Assembly: GCA_024291935.2 (NCBI GenBank)
Contig: CM044318.1
Span: forward strand, 80,486,001-80,550,000
DNA: 64,000 nt
Source of the DNA: Okapia johnstoni
Lineage: Eukaryota; Chordata; Mammalia; Artiodactyla; Giraffidae
Direction of reading: 5' to 3'
In this document: in pieces, positions 35,201 through 42,319 of the stretch
How positions within the stretch are numbered: the first letter of the stretch is position 1
Layout of the letters: each line of letters opens with the position of its first letter
Translations under genes and position numbers: made by a program
The notes under the pieces: generated by a model
Told to the model about the DNA's origin: nothing
Databases searched by the model: none
Seen by the model: the letters and a program-made list of their open reading frames with translations, nothing else

Positions 35201-37878
35201 AGACTCCAGAGGCTGTATTCCCCCGTGACTCTCCCCTTGACCAGTAGGAACCTAGTTTTCACGGGGGAAGACAGTGAGTTGTGTAGGGGAGGGCCCCCTA
35301 CATTTAAGCACAGAAACTCTGGCTTCCACAGCTGCCGCTGCCAAACCACAAAAGACATATTTACACTTCTGTACACTCTGGGAGAAACATCAACGGGATT
35401 AAGTCAAACGTTTGTCAGGAAACACACTAAGAGTTGATCTCAACTTAGGTTGTACTAAGAAAAACTTTCAAAATTCCTTTCCAAGCACCCTAGGTCCTTT
35501 CCACGGAAACTGCCCTCCAGGCTCACCCAGACTTTGGCATTTGTCATCCCTTAGCTCCAGTGACCAAACGTCTCCTGGAAGAAGGGAAAAGGCTAAGGAG
35601 AGGAAGCAGTGACCCCGGGGCCGAGGGGGTGACTCAGGCTGGCTCCAGGCTTGATGGAGGAGAAACCAGCCTGCAGGAGTCATGGGGTGGTGGCTACTGT
35701 CAACCTCCTGGGAAAGGGGTGCTGTGAGCAGGGTGGCCCAGAATTACCTTCGTGGGGCTTTCATTCTGACCCTCTGAGGCCCACGGGGCAGGCAGGTCAG
35801 AGAAGAGGCGGGAAGCGGCTCAGTGACAGGCTCAGGTCCTGGGATGCTCCAGCAGGAAGCTGAAACCTGGCCAGACACAGCCGCCTTTCTTTCTCCTGCC
35901 TCCTCCCGGTGCATGGGTGTGGGTCTGGGGGCTCCAGCAAGAACAGCATTGAGCTACGAGCTGGGAGCAGAGAGCCCCCAACAAACGTCCACCTGGATGG
36001 TGCATGTCCCAAGCCCCTTCAAAACAAGAAGAGTGCCCGTCTGACACCCTTTCGCTGGCTCTGCACACAGCCGGCACTGCATAAATGCTCACCAGGTGAT
36101 CGGGAGCTGGGTACTCAATCCTGCTGGGTGTCTGCCTGGGGATCGCTAAACCACAGAACTCTCTGATCTCCGCCTTTCGGCGTGTTTTCTCATTTCCCCA
36201 ACTGCCTCCCTACTGGAGCCTCCCAGAATGCCCCGCTCGGGTCAGTCTCAGGGCTCCCGCTCCAACCCTGACCCCTGACCCCAGAAGGAGTGACAGGGTG
36301 AAGGCGGCCGAATCACCCTTGCCATGGGAACATGGCGGCACGCACCGAAGCGCTTCCGGGTCCACCAATGTGGCTCCTTGATGGCAGAGAACTTGACTTC
36401 CGGGTGCAGCCGCAGGCGGTCGTAGAGGTCAGTGGTGCCGCACTTGGGCTGCCCGATGATGTAGAAGTGCGGCAGGCAGCGGAGGCGGAAGTGCTTGCCG
36501 CGCGCGTGGGACAGGTGGCCCCAGAAGGCCTTGCGCAGCGTGTCGAAGGTGGAGCGGAAGCGCTTGGAGTAGAGTACGTAGGAGTTGGTCAGGTAGGGGT
36601 CGGTGGTGTTCCTGCCCGTGAACTCCTCGTACCAGCAGGGGCTCTTACTGTTGGGAAGAAATTTGTGCGGGATAACGGAAAACATCTGCAACAGAAAGAG
36701 ACAAAAACGGAGAGACACACTGAGGGGGAAAGATCTGCACAAACACACTCCGTCCTCAGGATGATCCTACACTGAGGCTTATTACAACGTTAGCATGGGA
36801 AGTATTGTTGGATGATGACAAAATACTAAAATAAAGTAAACTTGGTAAACAATGACCATGCTTTTCCTAAACCCCTAATAAAAATAAAATGTGAAGAGAA
36901 CGAAAATACAAGTTCCATCAAAATCCTTTCTACCATGATTTATCTTACACACACAGACTATACAGTTGTATATTTAAGTGCCCATTAGAGACAAACATGG
37001 TGATTTAGGACAGACTAGAAACAGGATGAGAGTGATCTACAAAAGTAATTTTAACTGCCAGGACCACCTTGCAAGCAAACCATCCCAGAAAGGAATTATT
37101 AGAATGGGGGGTTCCTTCAACCTTTTTAGCTGCACCATCCAATACAGAGTTCCCTTGTTGGTGTTAACAGCATGGACACATCCCTCCCATTGAACTCTCA
37201 TCCATAAGGCTGTCCAATTACCACTATTACACTTGAGAAATTTTTGGTCACTTTCTTGCCAAAGGTGATGATAAGAAAGGAAGCAGCCATTCTTTAAAAT
37301 CAGTCAGTGGAGATGAGCATCGGGCTACTCACGTGCAATTCCTGTTTCTTGAGATCTTCTATGTCTGGGAGCTGTCTGGTGGTGAACTCAATCCTGGATG
37401 TGATGCTGTTGATAATTAACTTAATACTTGGATAGTCCTTCACGTATGAAATATTATTTACAGAGGATTGGTGATGATGCTCTTTTGCATCACTCGGATT
37501 TTCGCCCTCCATCAAGCTGGGATTGCTGGGGAAGGCTCCGTAATGGAAAGGCGATGAGATCAGAAGCTCTTGGTGGACCCCAGAAAGGATGTAAGAAGCC
37601 ATCACCAACGTCATTATTATCAATCCAAAAATGAGGCTGCATCGCTTCCCTTTCTTGAAGCGCAAAAACCCACCCCAGCTCTCATTCCCATCAGCCCTCA
37701 CTTCGAGAACAGCCAGCAAGTTCATCTGCTTACCGTCCACTCGAAACACAATTTTGTTTTCTGCTTTGCACACGGGGCACTCCTGGCGACCGTGATGGGA
37801 GCCTCCCCGGCAGCTGACCTGCTGTGTCTGTATGTCATCAGGTGACAATTGGATGCAGCAATTAATGCAGTGCCTCAT
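4359..37878 (-). CDS. CHST15: Carbohydrate sulfotransferase 15 (GalNAc4S-6ST), complete CDS in seven exons
   Basis: CHST15 transfers sulfate from PAPS to C6 of GalNAc-4-sulfate in chondroitin sulfate A, giving the disulfated E unit, in the Golgi lumen. The spliced CDS is join of 37333-37878, 36346-36685, 34328-34474, 30926-31082, 12472-12628, 6282-6429 and 4359-4549, read on the complement. All boundaries are GT-AG and the phases fit. The product is 561 residues, the length I know for the human enzyme, and it matches that protein closely along its whole length. Visible order: cytosolic tail about 1-79 with CxxC pairs (C4/C7, C34/C37), basic flank and transmembrane anchor about 81-101, stem, then sulfotransferase domain with the 5'-phosphosulfate loop PKCGTT (262-267) and the 3'-phosphate motif around RDPVERLYSD (392-401). 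Sequons include NIS, NTT, NGT and NNT. The start has A at -3. Identification is from remembered family sequence, not a search. Confidence 0.96.
4550..6281 (-). other. CHST15 intron between coding exons 6 and 7
   Basis: This is a 1.7-kb intron, donor GTACGA and acceptor TTCCAG. I see no interspersed repeat or RNA gene in it. Confidence 0.8.
6282..6429 (-). CDS. CHST15: CHST15 coding exon 6 (residues 450-499)
   Basis: The exon begins GTGAGG (Val450-Arg451) immediately after a pyrimidine-rich CTAG acceptor and encodes [20 protein letters not shown] then [16 protein letters not shown]. It ends after the first base of Gly499 with donor GTACGA. The LLILRLED strand is a conserved C-terminal element of the sulfotransferase fold. 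A 1-kb retroelement insertion begins only about 125 bp upstream of this acceptor (6569-7583), but leaves the acceptor and its pyrimidine tract intact. Confidence 0.95.
6554..6568. repeat. Left copy of a 15-bp target site duplication
   Basis: The 15-mer cagaagttggatttt is repeated exactly at 7584-7598. The pair frames the BovB fragment plus the tRNA-Glu SINE as one insertion. Confidence 0.85.
6571..7424 (+). mobile_element. BovB (RTE) LINE 3' fragment
   Basis: The translation includes reverse-transcriptase C-terminal BovB text such as [20 protein letters not shown] and [11 protein letters not shown], broken by frameshifts and stops. The 3' end is the usual gagtcggacacgactgagtg followed by gaact repeats. 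It is 5'-truncated and not a functional gene. Confidence 0.92.
7425..7583 (-). mobile_element. tRNA-Glu-derived (CHR-type) SINE
   Basis: On the minus strand the element reads from CATCCCTTGTGGTCCAGTGG through a B-box-like region to CAATAAAGACTTAAAAAAAAA. Its head abuts the right copy of the 15-bp duplication; its A-tail runs straight into the antisense end of the BovB fragment. Confidence 0.85.
7584..7598. repeat. Right copy of the 15-bp target site duplication
   Basis: This is identical to 6554-6568. On the minus strand it is preceded by TTT and begins AAAA, the usual L1-endonuclease target context. Confidence 0.85.
9430..9452. promoter_or_regulatory. Heat-shock-element-like motif, five perfect alternating units
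   Basis: The units are GAA-cc-TTC-ta-GAA-gg-TTC-ta-GAA, at 9430, 9435, 9440, 9445 and 9450, followed by a degraded sixth (tcc). This meets the HSF1 consensus of inverted nGAAn pentamers. It also looks like a short 10-bp tandem repeat, so it may have arisen by slippage. Binding is not shown. Confidence 0.5.
10197..10222. repeat. (TCAT)n microsatellite at the edge of an older repeat
   Basis: This is six to seven tandem units. The following 250 bp (catggagcttgcggtctcatgg, aagacccgaaggatga) resemble an ancient interspersed mammalian repeat that I cannot name with confidence. Confidence 0.75.
10945..11370 (+). mobile_element. Ruminant endogenous retrovirus LTR (solo)
   Basis: The U3-R-U5 style text includes 'ggttcccttaccctgctgct', a poly(A) signal AATAAA at 11265-11270 followed by a GT-rich stretch, and U5-like 'ggacaattcatttccaagtg'. 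No gag, pol or env sequence flanks it, so it is a solo LTR, antisense to CHST15. The outer limits are approximate. Confidence 0.6.
11638..11955 (+). mobile_element. BovB LINE 3' fragment
   Basis: The translation shows the BovB C-terminal text [20 protein letters not shown] and [20 protein letters not shown], ending in tagged 3' sequence gagtcggacacaaccaggca. It is heavily 5'-truncated. Confidence 0.9.
12472..12628 (-). CDS. CHST15: CHST15 coding exon 5 (residues 397-449)
   Basis: The acceptor is TTCACAG; the first base completes Arg397, followed by [18 protein letters not shown], so the RDPVERLYSDY motif is built across the junction. The exon ends with MP (residue 449) in phase 0. The donor is GTGCGT directly after the CCT codon. 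A tempting reading through the donor (VRTRKG) is intronic: the real Val-Arg codons are supplied by the next exon. Sequons NKS (409-411) and NNT are visible. It lies between an 18.3-kb and a 6.0-kb intron. Confidence 0.95.
13697..13886 (+). mobile_element. Bov-tA SINE
   Basis: The head is gtagctcagatggtgaagaa and the tail is gggatcgcaatgagtcagac. The copy is diverged. Confidence 0.88.
13990..14350 (+). mobile_element. Composite Bov-tA/ART2-type SINE
   Basis: A tRNA-like head (gggcttccctgatggctcag) is followed by the longer ART2-type body (gttgcaactactgagcccac, ccgcaactagagaaaagtct) and an A-rich tail with aaataaataaat. Confidence 0.85.
14849..14991 (-). mobile_element. tRNA-Glu-derived (CHR-type) SINE with likely duplication
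   Basis: On the minus strand the element begins with a tRNA-like head near 14979 and ends in an A-rich tail near 14860. Near-identical flanks (agtaaatttttt at 14849, agtaattttta at 14981) are probable target duplications. Confidence 0.75.
15526..15737 (-). mobile_element. Bov-tA SINE
   Basis: The plus strand reads the complement of the element: gttcagtcgtgtccaactct through gagccaccagggaatcc. It is nearly full length. Confidence 0.9.
17030..17490 (+). mobile_element. MaLR/MLT1-like LTR
   Basis: The text includes 'tagggtctctgcagatgtca', 'gactggtgtccctataaggg', 'tctggcctctagaacaatga' and a 3' part 'agagaataaatgtctg'. This is the pattern of old mammalian MaLR LTRs. The exact subfamily is not assigned. 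Confidence 0.6.
17728..17940 (+). mobile_element. Bov-tA SINE
   Basis: The head is gggcttcctaggtggtgct; the tail is cagagtcaggcacgactgaa. A short internal insertion sits near the B-box region. Confidence 0.88.
18060..18750 (+). mobile_element. Ruminant endogenous retrovirus LTR (solo), second family
   Basis: TATA-like 'tataag' at 18568-18573 is followed about 90 bp later by AATAAA (18664-18669) and a U5-like end with 'ggcttttgagcggcgagcag'. No retroviral coding sequence flanks it. It is antisense to CHST15. The 5' limit is uncertain; it may begin as late as 18290. Confidence 0.55.
20610..20790 (+). mobile_element. Old L1 fragment
   Basis: Text such as 'ataaaattcacccttttaaa' and 'cattttcatcaccccaaagg' matches the remembered 3' part of mammalian L1M elements. 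The fragment is short and diverged. Confidence 0.5.
23303..23876 (+). mobile_element. BovB LINE 3' fragment
   Basis: The sequence runs from the BovB reverse transcriptase C-terminus ([32 protein letters not shown]) to the standard 3' end gagtcagacacgactgagcg. The coding frame is broken in the middle. No clear target duplication was found. Confidence 0.92.
23985..24280 (+). mobile_element. Probable MIR element
   Basis: The order 'cggccacttattaaccaggt', 'gacttaaccccactgagccc' and a later 'aagagggctcgataaacatt' resembles MIR. It is diverged. Confidence 0.4.
24345..24355. repeat. Left target site duplication of a BovB insertion
   Basis: The 11-mer aataagtatat recurs exactly at 25163-25173, directly after the BovB 3' end. 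Confidence 0.8.
24356..25162 (+). mobile_element. BovB LINE 3' fragment, 5'-truncated insertion
   Basis: The sequence encodes [20 protein letters not shown] and later [20 protein letters not shown] in shifted frames, then the 3' tail with gaact repeats. Flanking 11-bp duplications show a single insertion of about 0.8 kb. Confidence 0.93.
25163..25173. repeat. Right target site duplication of the BovB insertion
   Basis: This is identical to 24345-24355. Confidence 0.8.
25253..25469 (-). mobile_element. Bov-tA SINE with target duplication
   Basis: This is a nearly full-length antisense copy ending in gagccaccagagaagcccc. The flanks agatatgcgact (25241-25252) and agatataggact (25470-25481) agree at 10 of 12 bases. 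Confidence 0.9.
25495..25580 (-). mobile_element. MIR fragment
   Basis: The 'gaagaaacaaggcatagaga' and 'ataacctgctgaaggtcaca' pattern is the MIR core in reverse orientation. Confidence 0.6.
27115..27640 (+). mobile_element. MaLR/MLT-like LTR
   Basis: The text 'ggcctgttggcaaggtactg', 'gccaacaactgcgtgagctt', 'gatgagaccctgccctggtg' and the 3' 'aagctgccaggtttctgggt' follows an old mammalian LTR consensus as I remember it. The subfamily is not assigned. Confidence 0.55.
27918..27942. repeat. T-run/A-run palindrome
   Basis: About 12 T are followed directly by about 13 A, a perfect inverted repeat. It may be two poly(A) tails meeting head to head, or slippage. Confidence 0.8.
29141..29223. repeat. 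(AC)n microsatellite, about 30 pure units
   Basis: A pure AC run covers about 29162-29222, preceded by imperfect ACC/AC units from 29141. It is likely polymorphic. The open frame of repeated Cys-Val on the minus strand is an artefact of it. Confidence 0.97.
29375..29755 (-). mobile_element. MLT1-like MaLR LTR
   Basis: Read in reverse, the order 'ggaatttattctctcacagt', 'cataaggacaccagctcctg' and 'gtgacctcatcttaacctga' matches the complement of the MLT1 consensus as remembered. Confidence 0.6.
29796..30001 (-). mobile_element. Bov-tA SINE with target duplication
   Basis: This is an antisense copy ending in gccacctgggaagcccc. The 9-mer ataataacc flanks it at 29787-29795 and at about 30002-30010. 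Confidence 0.9.
30926..31082 (-). CDS. CHST15: CHST15 coding exon 4 (residues 345-397): 3'-phosphate binding motif, first part
   Basis: The acceptor is TTTCTAG and the donor GTGAGC falls after two bases of Arg397. The translation runs [20 protein letters not shown], then [20 protein letters not shown] and [12 protein letters not shown]. The strand-turn [11 protein letters not shown] is the 3'-phosphate-binding motif of PAPS sulfotransferases; the catalytic serine helix continues into the next exon. An NGT sequon is present at 364-366. This exon is too short and too interrupted to stand out as an open frame; it was found by following the protein. Confidence 0.95.
32735..32890 (-). mobile_element. 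Probable MIR fragment
   Basis: The 'cccatttcacagatgagtag' and 'gtagcacagccagggctaga' order matches the MIR core in reverse. Confidence 0.5.
33104..33323 (-). mobile_element. Bov-tA SINE with target duplication
   Basis: This is a nearly complete antisense copy. tatggtatg flanks it at 33095-33103 and 33324-33332. Confidence 0.92.
34328..34474 (-). CDS. CHST15: CHST15 coding exon 3 (residues 296-345)
   Basis: The acceptor is TTGTAG and the donor is GTATGG after the first base of Gly345. The exon encodes [20 protein letters not shown], a helical stretch ([12 protein letters not shown]) and ends in the hydrophobic strand RIIIG. It is 147 nt and keeps phase 1 at both ends, so skipping it would preserve the frame while removing part of the catalytic fold. 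The match to remembered human CHST15 is close, with Ala332, Pro336 and Arg341 as visible differences. Confidence 0.95.
34475..36345 (-). other. CHST15 intron between coding exons 2 and 3
   Basis: This is a 1.9-kb intron, donor GTGCGT and acceptor TTGTAG. I recognise no interspersed repeat or other gene in it. Confidence 0.8.
36346..36685 (-). CDS. CHST15: CHST15 coding exon 2 (residues 183-296): PAPS 5'-phosphosulfate loop
   Basis: The exon opens after a TGCAG acceptor with [12 protein letters not shown] and closes after the first base of Gly296 with donor GTGCGT. It carries the loop [14 protein letters not shown] at about 260-273, which by family knowledge binds the 5'-phosphosulfate of PAPS through Lys263 and the following Thr residues. 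The segment KEPHWW downstream is also typical of this sulfotransferase branch. NTT at 208-210 is a sequon. The exon is GC-rich, which produces a long antisense open frame that is only a shadow. Confidence 0.96.
36686..37332 (-). other. CHST15 intron between coding exons 1 and 2
   Basis: This is a 647-bp intron, the shortest in the gene, with donor GTGAGT and acceptor TTGCAG. It is AT-rich with no recognised repeat. Confidence 0.85.
37333..37878 (-). CDS. CHST15: CHST15 coding exon 1 (residues 1-182): tail, membrane anchor, stem
   Basis: This exon starts at the ATG at 37878 (context ACC before ATG) and ends in phase 0 after His182, followed by the strong donor GTGAGT. It encodes the cytosolic tail beginning MRHCINCC, a CPVC motif at 34-37, a basic segment FKKGKR at 74-79, and one hydrophobic span of about 21 residues ending near 101. 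The luminal stem that follows is His-rich (EHHHQ) with an NIS sequon at 142-144. The single internal anchor behind a short basic tail fits type II topology. Confidence 0.96.
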
Positions 37879-37913
37879 GGTAATGCCCTTGGACTACTGG
37901 CCCATTGAGCCAT
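37875..37913 (-). CDS. Upstream ORF of 12 codons overlapping the CHST15 start (ATGA)
   Basis: A minus-strand ATG at 37911-37913 (G at +4, no purine at -3) opens a frame reading [12 protein letters not shown]. Its TGA shares bases with the CHST15 ATG, so stop and start form ATGA at 37878-37875. A second, three-codon frame (MGQ) starts at 37905. Every plausible acceptor upstream (exon starting at 37940, 37952, 37960 or 37972) would keep both in the mRNA. Translation is not shown; the role in regulating CHST15 is inference. Confidence 0.4.
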   Translation of the reverse strand: MAQWASSPRALP

Positions 37914-37972
37914 GGGCGAGCCCCTGAGGAGTCTGGATGCCTGCAAGTCGTGCTGTAAAACTTGAAGGATGG
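37879..37972 (-). other. CHST15: 5' UTR part of the first coding exon, with candidate 3' splice site
   Basis: Going upstream from the ATG there are AG dinucleotides that would start the exon at 37940, 37952, 37960 or 37972. A long pyrimidine-rich tract lies at about 37996-38031 on the minus strand, and the first AG after it is at 37973-37974. This fits a 3' splice site with a non-coding exon further upstream, outside the window. The exact acceptor cannot be chosen from sequence. Confidence 0.35.
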
Positions 37973-39214
37973 CTCAGTGATCACATAAGATGATCGGAAG
38001 GCACAAGCAACAGAAACAAGAATAAAAATAAGCAGGTGCCAAAACACCAGAGAATGAGGGATCACGTTCTTTGGTTTGTCTCCGAAAGATAACACGAATG
38101 ATGTCCAATTGTCATGTTCTGAAATCCTGGAAAAAGCCACAAGGTCAGGAGCAATTCTTCCTGACATTCAGGTTTTTCCCATGGCACCAAATGAAGTGGA
38201 AGTGTTCTCACTGGAGAACATGGAAACAGCCAAGGAATTAGAAGATCTCATGGCCTCAGTGAGAGATGGACAGATGCACCATCCATGCAGAGTCCATGGA
38301 GATTTCTTCTTTCACATCCTATGTTCCTTTGAAATGTTTCCTGTTCATGGGGAACAAAATCCTTAAGATGTCAGATTACCTAAGCAACAAAGAAAAGAGG
38401 TTTTATTACATTAGATGATGACAGCAATCACCCTGGGAACATTTGCCAAAGAGAGAAGTTCCCGCTTCTTTTCCACTTCTAAGCTTCAGCCACGCTGGCT
38501 GGATCACAAGCAAGTTACAGAAAATCATATAGGATGAAAGGAGAGGTGTCAGGTGCTTGGTGTTTGGCTTTCGAATTCAATCTCTGCTACCAAGTGTGAC
38601 TCCAACACCCCCTCCACCAGCACTTTATTAAACACCTCCAATTTCACACAACCTACATATTCTGTAATGTCTGTGCCGGGACACAGCTAAGTGACTGGAA
38701 CCCCTGCTCCCAAACTTGGAATCATTCTTAGATTCATGCACAGTCAGTCACTATGAATTTGAGGGATGAATTGAAATAACAACTGTTTTAAGTCAATAAA
38801 AAAATCCAAGGAGAATAGTTAAGATGGGAGCAGGCAGAGAAAATATTTTTCCCCTCTCAACAGCACTAATAGTCTCTTAACCTAGAGCTAACATTTATTA
38901 TCAGTGTAGGATGCAAAAGTTAATGAAAATTTAGAAACACTGAAATGATTCTCTCCTTCAGTAGAATGTATCATATTAAAAAAATTTTGACTTTAAGTTA
39001 TTAAGCAATTAAATCCAACATGCAGTACTCCCCTGAGTAACAGAACACTTCAGACCCTGAAACAATTTTTCACTTTCATCATCCTTGGGAAAACATGATT
39101 CTTAAAAATCCATTAATAGAAGTCTGCAGTTATAAAATGTATTGTTGCCCAAGTGACTCTTCTTAGTAAACGTTGTAAAAACAGCAAAGAAGGAGACCTA
39201 TATGGTTTCCAGCA

Positions 39215-39400
39215 GTAGTAGGACAGTGCTAATGAGCCAACTGTGTGACCTTGAGCCAGCTGTATAACCTTTCTGAGTTCTGGTTTCCTCACCAGTAAAA
39301 TTAGGATGAAAGTATCTCCCTTTCAAGTGTGTAACAAGTACTAAATCAGCTAATGCATCTGAACAGTTTGCAGAATGCCTACACATGTTTAGGATCCCAT
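39215..39400 (+). mobile_element. MIR element
   Basis: The 'gtgtgaccttgagccagctg', 'tttcctcaccagtaaaatta' and 'aatgcctacacatg' order is typical MIR. Confidence 0.6.
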
Positions 39401-40822
39401 AAAAGAGAGATAACATGAGTAATGATAGCATCATCAATGACTATTACTATTACGTTTTTTCATTGTCAGTGAATACCAAGAACATCTGAAGTGGAATCAA
39501 AGATGGACAATCACATCACAGTATCTTTCCTTAGCACCTGAGAATCAGCTAAAGGTGGCAGACTCACTTCTGCCTCTGCACACACACACACCCCTTCAAC
39601 AATCCTTACTGTCCCCAGGGAAGGTGGTGTTAACTAACCCTGCATAAAGCACCCCTCGTTTTGGCAGAGAGGCCGAGAAATCAACATCACCAGCAGCAAC
39701 ATCCCCTTCTCTTGGACAGAAAGGCCCATGTTTTATCAAAACATGATGACCATGAAATAGCCACGCAGTATTCCTAAAACGTCTTCCACAAAATGTTCTG
39801 CATGGTCAATAGGTCTTCAGGGCTTAAATTGCCTGGAGAAAGGTGAGATGGCCCAAACGACACAGACTTCTTTAGAGCAGACTTCACCTTTTCACTGTGA
39901 ATCCATAAGAGAGGAATATAATATACAACATTTCCAAAATAAAATTGGCCATGGAATTCTAACTAATGTCTCAAGGAAGCAGTTTGAGGAATCCTAGTGA
40001 GTAGAGGCTGAGATAGGGGTCAGAGCAGTTCTGAGAAGCACAGAGCAGAGGGGGCCGTGGGAGCAAACAGCCCGGAATCAGGCCAACATCTCAGGCTCCA
40101 CCACCCCCTCATCCTTGAGAGTTTTTGGAGGGACTCGGAGGAAACCTCAAGGCTCAGATCTCTCCCTCCAACTTGCTCAACCAGCCCGGAACCATCACTT
40201 GCTACAAACAATTCTCCCAAACCAAAGAAACAAAAGGGCAAGCTCCCCTACTCAAAAACCCCGTCACTAAGCCAAGAAAACATTTTTCACGCGGCGAAGA
40301 CAAGGCCAAGCGGGGTTAAAATGAGATTCCAGCCAGCATTGCAGGGGGGAGCCAATTTGCACCCTTCTGTCTCTATGGCTGCAGGAAGCCTAATTAGATC
40401 TTTTCCAAAACATGGTCTTTGAAGCTCCAAGACAAAAATGTACAAAATCTGGACCCACCAGAATGGGCAAAACATTCCTCAACAAGAACAAAGGTTTTCT
40501 AAGACAAGCACAATAAATAAATAGACCTGAGTAGTCAGAGAAGCTGACAGTCTCAACAGAGAGGCCTGGGACACAGCAGTCCAGAGGATTTGTCCCCTAG
40601 GCAGGCTGCACCCTCCAGCCAGACCTCCCACTCCATGTCTCACTTCGTAAAATGGGAGCAGAAAACTGGGGAGACAATTCCAGGGGGCTGCAGAGCCTAA
40701 ACACTCAGATCCAATGTTATCTCCTATAATTCACTCCTTCACCCCTTCCTTCTTTAGTTCTCCAGATCCCTCCTGAAGGAGGACTCTGCACTGGGCACCA
40801 CCCGAGAGGCACGTCCAGGTTT

Positions 40823-41027
40823 GAAAGTGTCAGTCGCCCAGTTTTGTTCAGCTCCTTGCGACCCCATGGACTAGCCTGCCAGGCTCCTCTGTCCATGGGA
40901 TTCTCCAGGCAAGAATACAGAGTGGGTTGCCATTTCTTTCTCCAGGGGATCTTCCAGACTCAGGGATCAAACCCAGATCTCCTACATTACAGACAGTTCT
41001 TTACCATCTGAGCCACCAGGAAAGTGT
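40823..41027 (-). mobile_element. Bov-tA SINE
   Basis: This is an antisense copy from gtgtcagtcgcccagttttg to gagccaccaggaaagtg, with small deletions. Confidence 0.9.
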
Positions 41028-41279
41028 GTACGACTGGGTTTGGGGGCCTGAAACCAGGATGTGATGGGGGTGTGATGTCATACAAAAGAAATATCTGGTC
41101 TTTGTCCTCCGTTCCTGACACAGCTCTTCTAATACCCTTGGAACAGCCTGGGTGCGAGGGGTGACAGGGACAATACTTTTTGTCATTTGTAACAAGCCCC
41201 TTTCAACCACACCTCAGTTTATGTTAGTGAGGTGACTCTTGGCAGGGGAGGGGGGCCCAGAGAGCTTCAGGATAGGACT

Positions 41280-41414
41280 GCTGCTGCTGCTGCTGCTAAG
41301 TCACTGCAGTCGTGTCCGGCTCTGTGCGACCCCATAGACGGCAGCCCAGCAGGCTCCGCTGTCCATGGGATTTTCCAGACAAGAGTACTAGAGTGGGTTG
41401 CCATTGCCTTCTCC
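41280..41414 (-). mobile_element. Truncated Bov-tA/BovA SINE with target duplication
   Basis: A (CTG)n tract at the element's 3' end is followed by the antisense BovB-derived half only; the tRNA-like head is missing. tcaggat(a/g)ggact flanks it at 41267-41279 and 41415-41427. Confidence 0.88.
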
Positions 41415-41558
41415 TCAGGATGGGACTGGTAGCAGGAAAAACTTGGAAGCTTGGAACTCTCAGCCCTGCCTCTCCAGCCTCCAGGGAGGTGGGGAGGGGG
41501 CTGGTGACTAAGTTAATCCCCAATAGACAATGATTTACTCACTCGTGCCTACATAATG

Positions 41559-41620
41559 TTATTGTTGTTCAGTCTCTAAGTCGTGTCTGACTCTTTGCGA
41601 TCCCATGAGCTGCAGGCCCT
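41559..41620 (-). mobile_element. Bov-tA SINE 3' fragment
   Basis: Only 'gttgttcagtctctaagtcg' and 'tgtctgactctttgcgatcc' remain, in antisense orientation. Confidence 0.75.
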
Positions 41621-41966
41621 CCATAAAAACCCTCTGAATGACAGGGTCCCTAGAGCTTTCTGGTTGGAGAACCTGTGGAGGTGCTGGGAGGGCGGTGTGT
41701 GCAGAGAGGGCCTGGAAGGCCCATGACCCTCCCCCAGGCTCATTCTGTGCATCTCCTCCATTTGGCTGTTCTTGTATTGTCTTCTTTGTAATGAACCCGT
41801 AATAGTAAGGAAGGTGCTTTTCTGAGTACCGCACATCATTCAAGTTAAGGAACTTGAGAAAGGACTGTAGGAACCTCTGACCCTGCAGCCAATTAGAACA
41901 GAAGTGTGGGTAGCCTGGGGACCCAAGACTTGTGACCCAGGCCTGAAGTGGGGGCCATCTCAGAGG

Positions 41967-42179
41967 TGGTGGTGGTTTAGCCACTAAGTTGCATCCAGTT
42001 CTTACAACTCCATAGACTGTAGCCCACCAGGCTCCTCTGTCCATGGGATTTCCCAGGCAAGAATACTGGAGTGGCTTGCCATTTCCTTCCCCAAGGAATC
42101 TTCCCGACCCAGGGATCAAACCCGAGTCTCCAGCAGTGCAAGCAGATTCTTTACCACTGAGCCACCAGGGAAGCTCCAG
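41967..42179 (-). mobile_element. Bov-tA SINE with target duplication
   Basis: This is a nearly complete antisense copy. The 9-mer tctcagagg flanks it at 41958-41966 and 42180-42188. Confidence 0.92.
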
Positions 42180-42302
42180 TCTCAGAGGACTGAGCCCTTA
42201 ACCCGTGAAAGCTGTGCTGATTCCAGGGAGTTACTAGAAAAATTCAGCTGAATTGCAGGACACCCAGCTGGTGTCTGGAGAGTTTGCCGGTGTGGCAAAA
42301 TT

Positions 42303-42319
42303 CCCCCCCCGGGGGGGGG
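42303..42319. repeat. C8G9 inverted repeat
   Basis: Eight C are followed immediately by nine G, a perfect palindrome with no spacer. It could form a G-quadruplex or hairpin, or mark a sequencing or assembly error. Confidence 0.8.

Noticed and set aside
36332..36775. 147-codon plus-strand open frame
   Set aside because: It is the antisense shadow of GC-rich CHST15 coding exon 2.
41281..41297. (CTG)n tract as a disease-type triplet repeat
   Set aside because: It is the normal short CTG stretch at the 3' end of a BovA-type SINE and is framed by that element's target duplication.
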